The notes under the pieces were generated by a model that worked only from the letters and a program-made list of their open reading frames with translations, was not told where the DNA came from and searched no databases. 5,410 bases of DNA from NCBI GenBank assembly GCA_964600965.1, contig CAZRLO010000159.1:1-5410 (forward strand), written 5' to 3'. Within the stretch, counting starts at the first letter, position 1. Every line of letters starts with the position of its first letter. The position numbers and the translations under genes are program-made. Shown piece by piece: positions 5,185 to 5,410 of this stretch. This stretch comes from UBA5972 sp964600965. GTDB taxonomy: Bacteria; Pseudomonadota; Alphaproteobacteria; Rhodobacterales; Rhodobacteraceae.

Positions 5185-5410
5185 CGGCTGATCCTTGCAC
5201 GAGATCGGCCTGCTTGCCGTGAAACAGGTTGCTGGGGCCGGTGGTGCGGAATTCCTCGCGGAAATGGGTGGGCTGCGGGCGGCCATCGGGGCCGGGTGCC
5301 GCGTCGACCAGATAGGCACCGAACACGTGGCCGGGATCGGATTGCGCGGCGGCAAGCAGGCCCTCGGCCTCCTGCGCGTCGAGCAATAACCGCGCGTCGG
5401 CAAACAACCG
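5177..5410 (-). CDS. DUF2849 family protein, 3' part only
   Basis: The window holds the last 77 codons and the stop; the start lies beyond position 5410. A TTG at 5405-5407 could be mistaken for a start but the frame is open to the window edge. The visible sequence fits DUF2849, a small family of about 100 residues: a helix around DARLLLDAQEAEGLLAAAQ, then VFGAYLVDA, and the conserved HFREEFRTTGPSN followed by HGKQADL. No cysteines, signal peptide or membrane segments are seen in this part. The family is known mainly from its place just before cysI, often after a siroheme synthase gene (cysG), in alphaproteobacteria. Its function is not established. The 8-base overlap with cysI implies co-translation, and an accessory role in sulfite reductase or siroheme handling is a reasonable inference only. 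Confidence 0.88.
   Translation of the reverse strand, partial: RLFADARLLLDAQEAEGLLAAAQSDPGHVFGAYLVDAAPGPDGRPQPTHFREEFRTTGPSNLFHGKQADLVQGSADV

Noticed and set aside
1..5410. CRISPR arrays, tRNA or rRNA genes, insertion sequences, prophage or toxin-antitoxin genes
   Set aside because: No regularly spaced direct repeats, cloverleaf with conserved arms, transposase, integrase or toxin-like small gene pair could be found on either strand.

Overview
This GC-rich window looks chromosomal and alphaproteobacterial, most likely Rhodobacteraceae (Rhodobacter/Roseobacter lineage). The judgement rests on three things. The ferredoxin-NADP reductase closely resembles, from memory, the Rhodobacter capsulatus Fpr type. 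The gene order DUF2849 - cysI - cysH - DUF934 - fpr is characteristic of that family. The GC-rich GGGCGCTGCCC / CCGGGGGC-type hairpins and the GTCATCCCCG...CGGGGATGAC palindromic repeat are also typical. No taxonomic search was run.

Layout. Positions 1-259 are non-coding and hold a GC-rich hairpin (1-42) and a nested palindromic repeat (55-134). A small secreted protein lies on the + strand (260-556). It converges on a cold-shock protein on the - strand (607-813), with a bidirectional terminator (561-586) between them. A short divergent intergenic stretch carries the presumed cold-shock promoter and 5' leader. It is followed by a small four-helix membrane protein on the + strand (1048-1404, with a second plausible start at 919). 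A GC-rich hairpin at 1437-1457 separates that gene from the tail of a long - strand operon.

The - strand operon fills 1461-5410 and is read right to left: the 3' part of a DUF2849 gene, cysI (nitrite/sulfite reductase), cysH (iron-sulfur APS/PAPS reductase), a DUF934 gene, then fpr. The first four genes overlap by 8, 11 and 4 bases, which argues for coupled translation. fpr follows after a 70-base gap containing a hairpin. Together they encode the reductive half of assimilatory sulfate reduction. CysH makes sulfite from activated sulfate, and CysI makes sulfide in a six-electron step. No CysJ flavoprotein is seen, so Fpr is the likely NADPH-to-ferredoxin source of electrons for CysI. The two DUF proteins have no known function and are the least understood parts of the window. 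I found no mobile element, CRISPR array, tRNA or rRNA, and nothing that looks like a wholly new system. The most open questions are the roles of DUF934 and DUF2849 and a few regulatory details.
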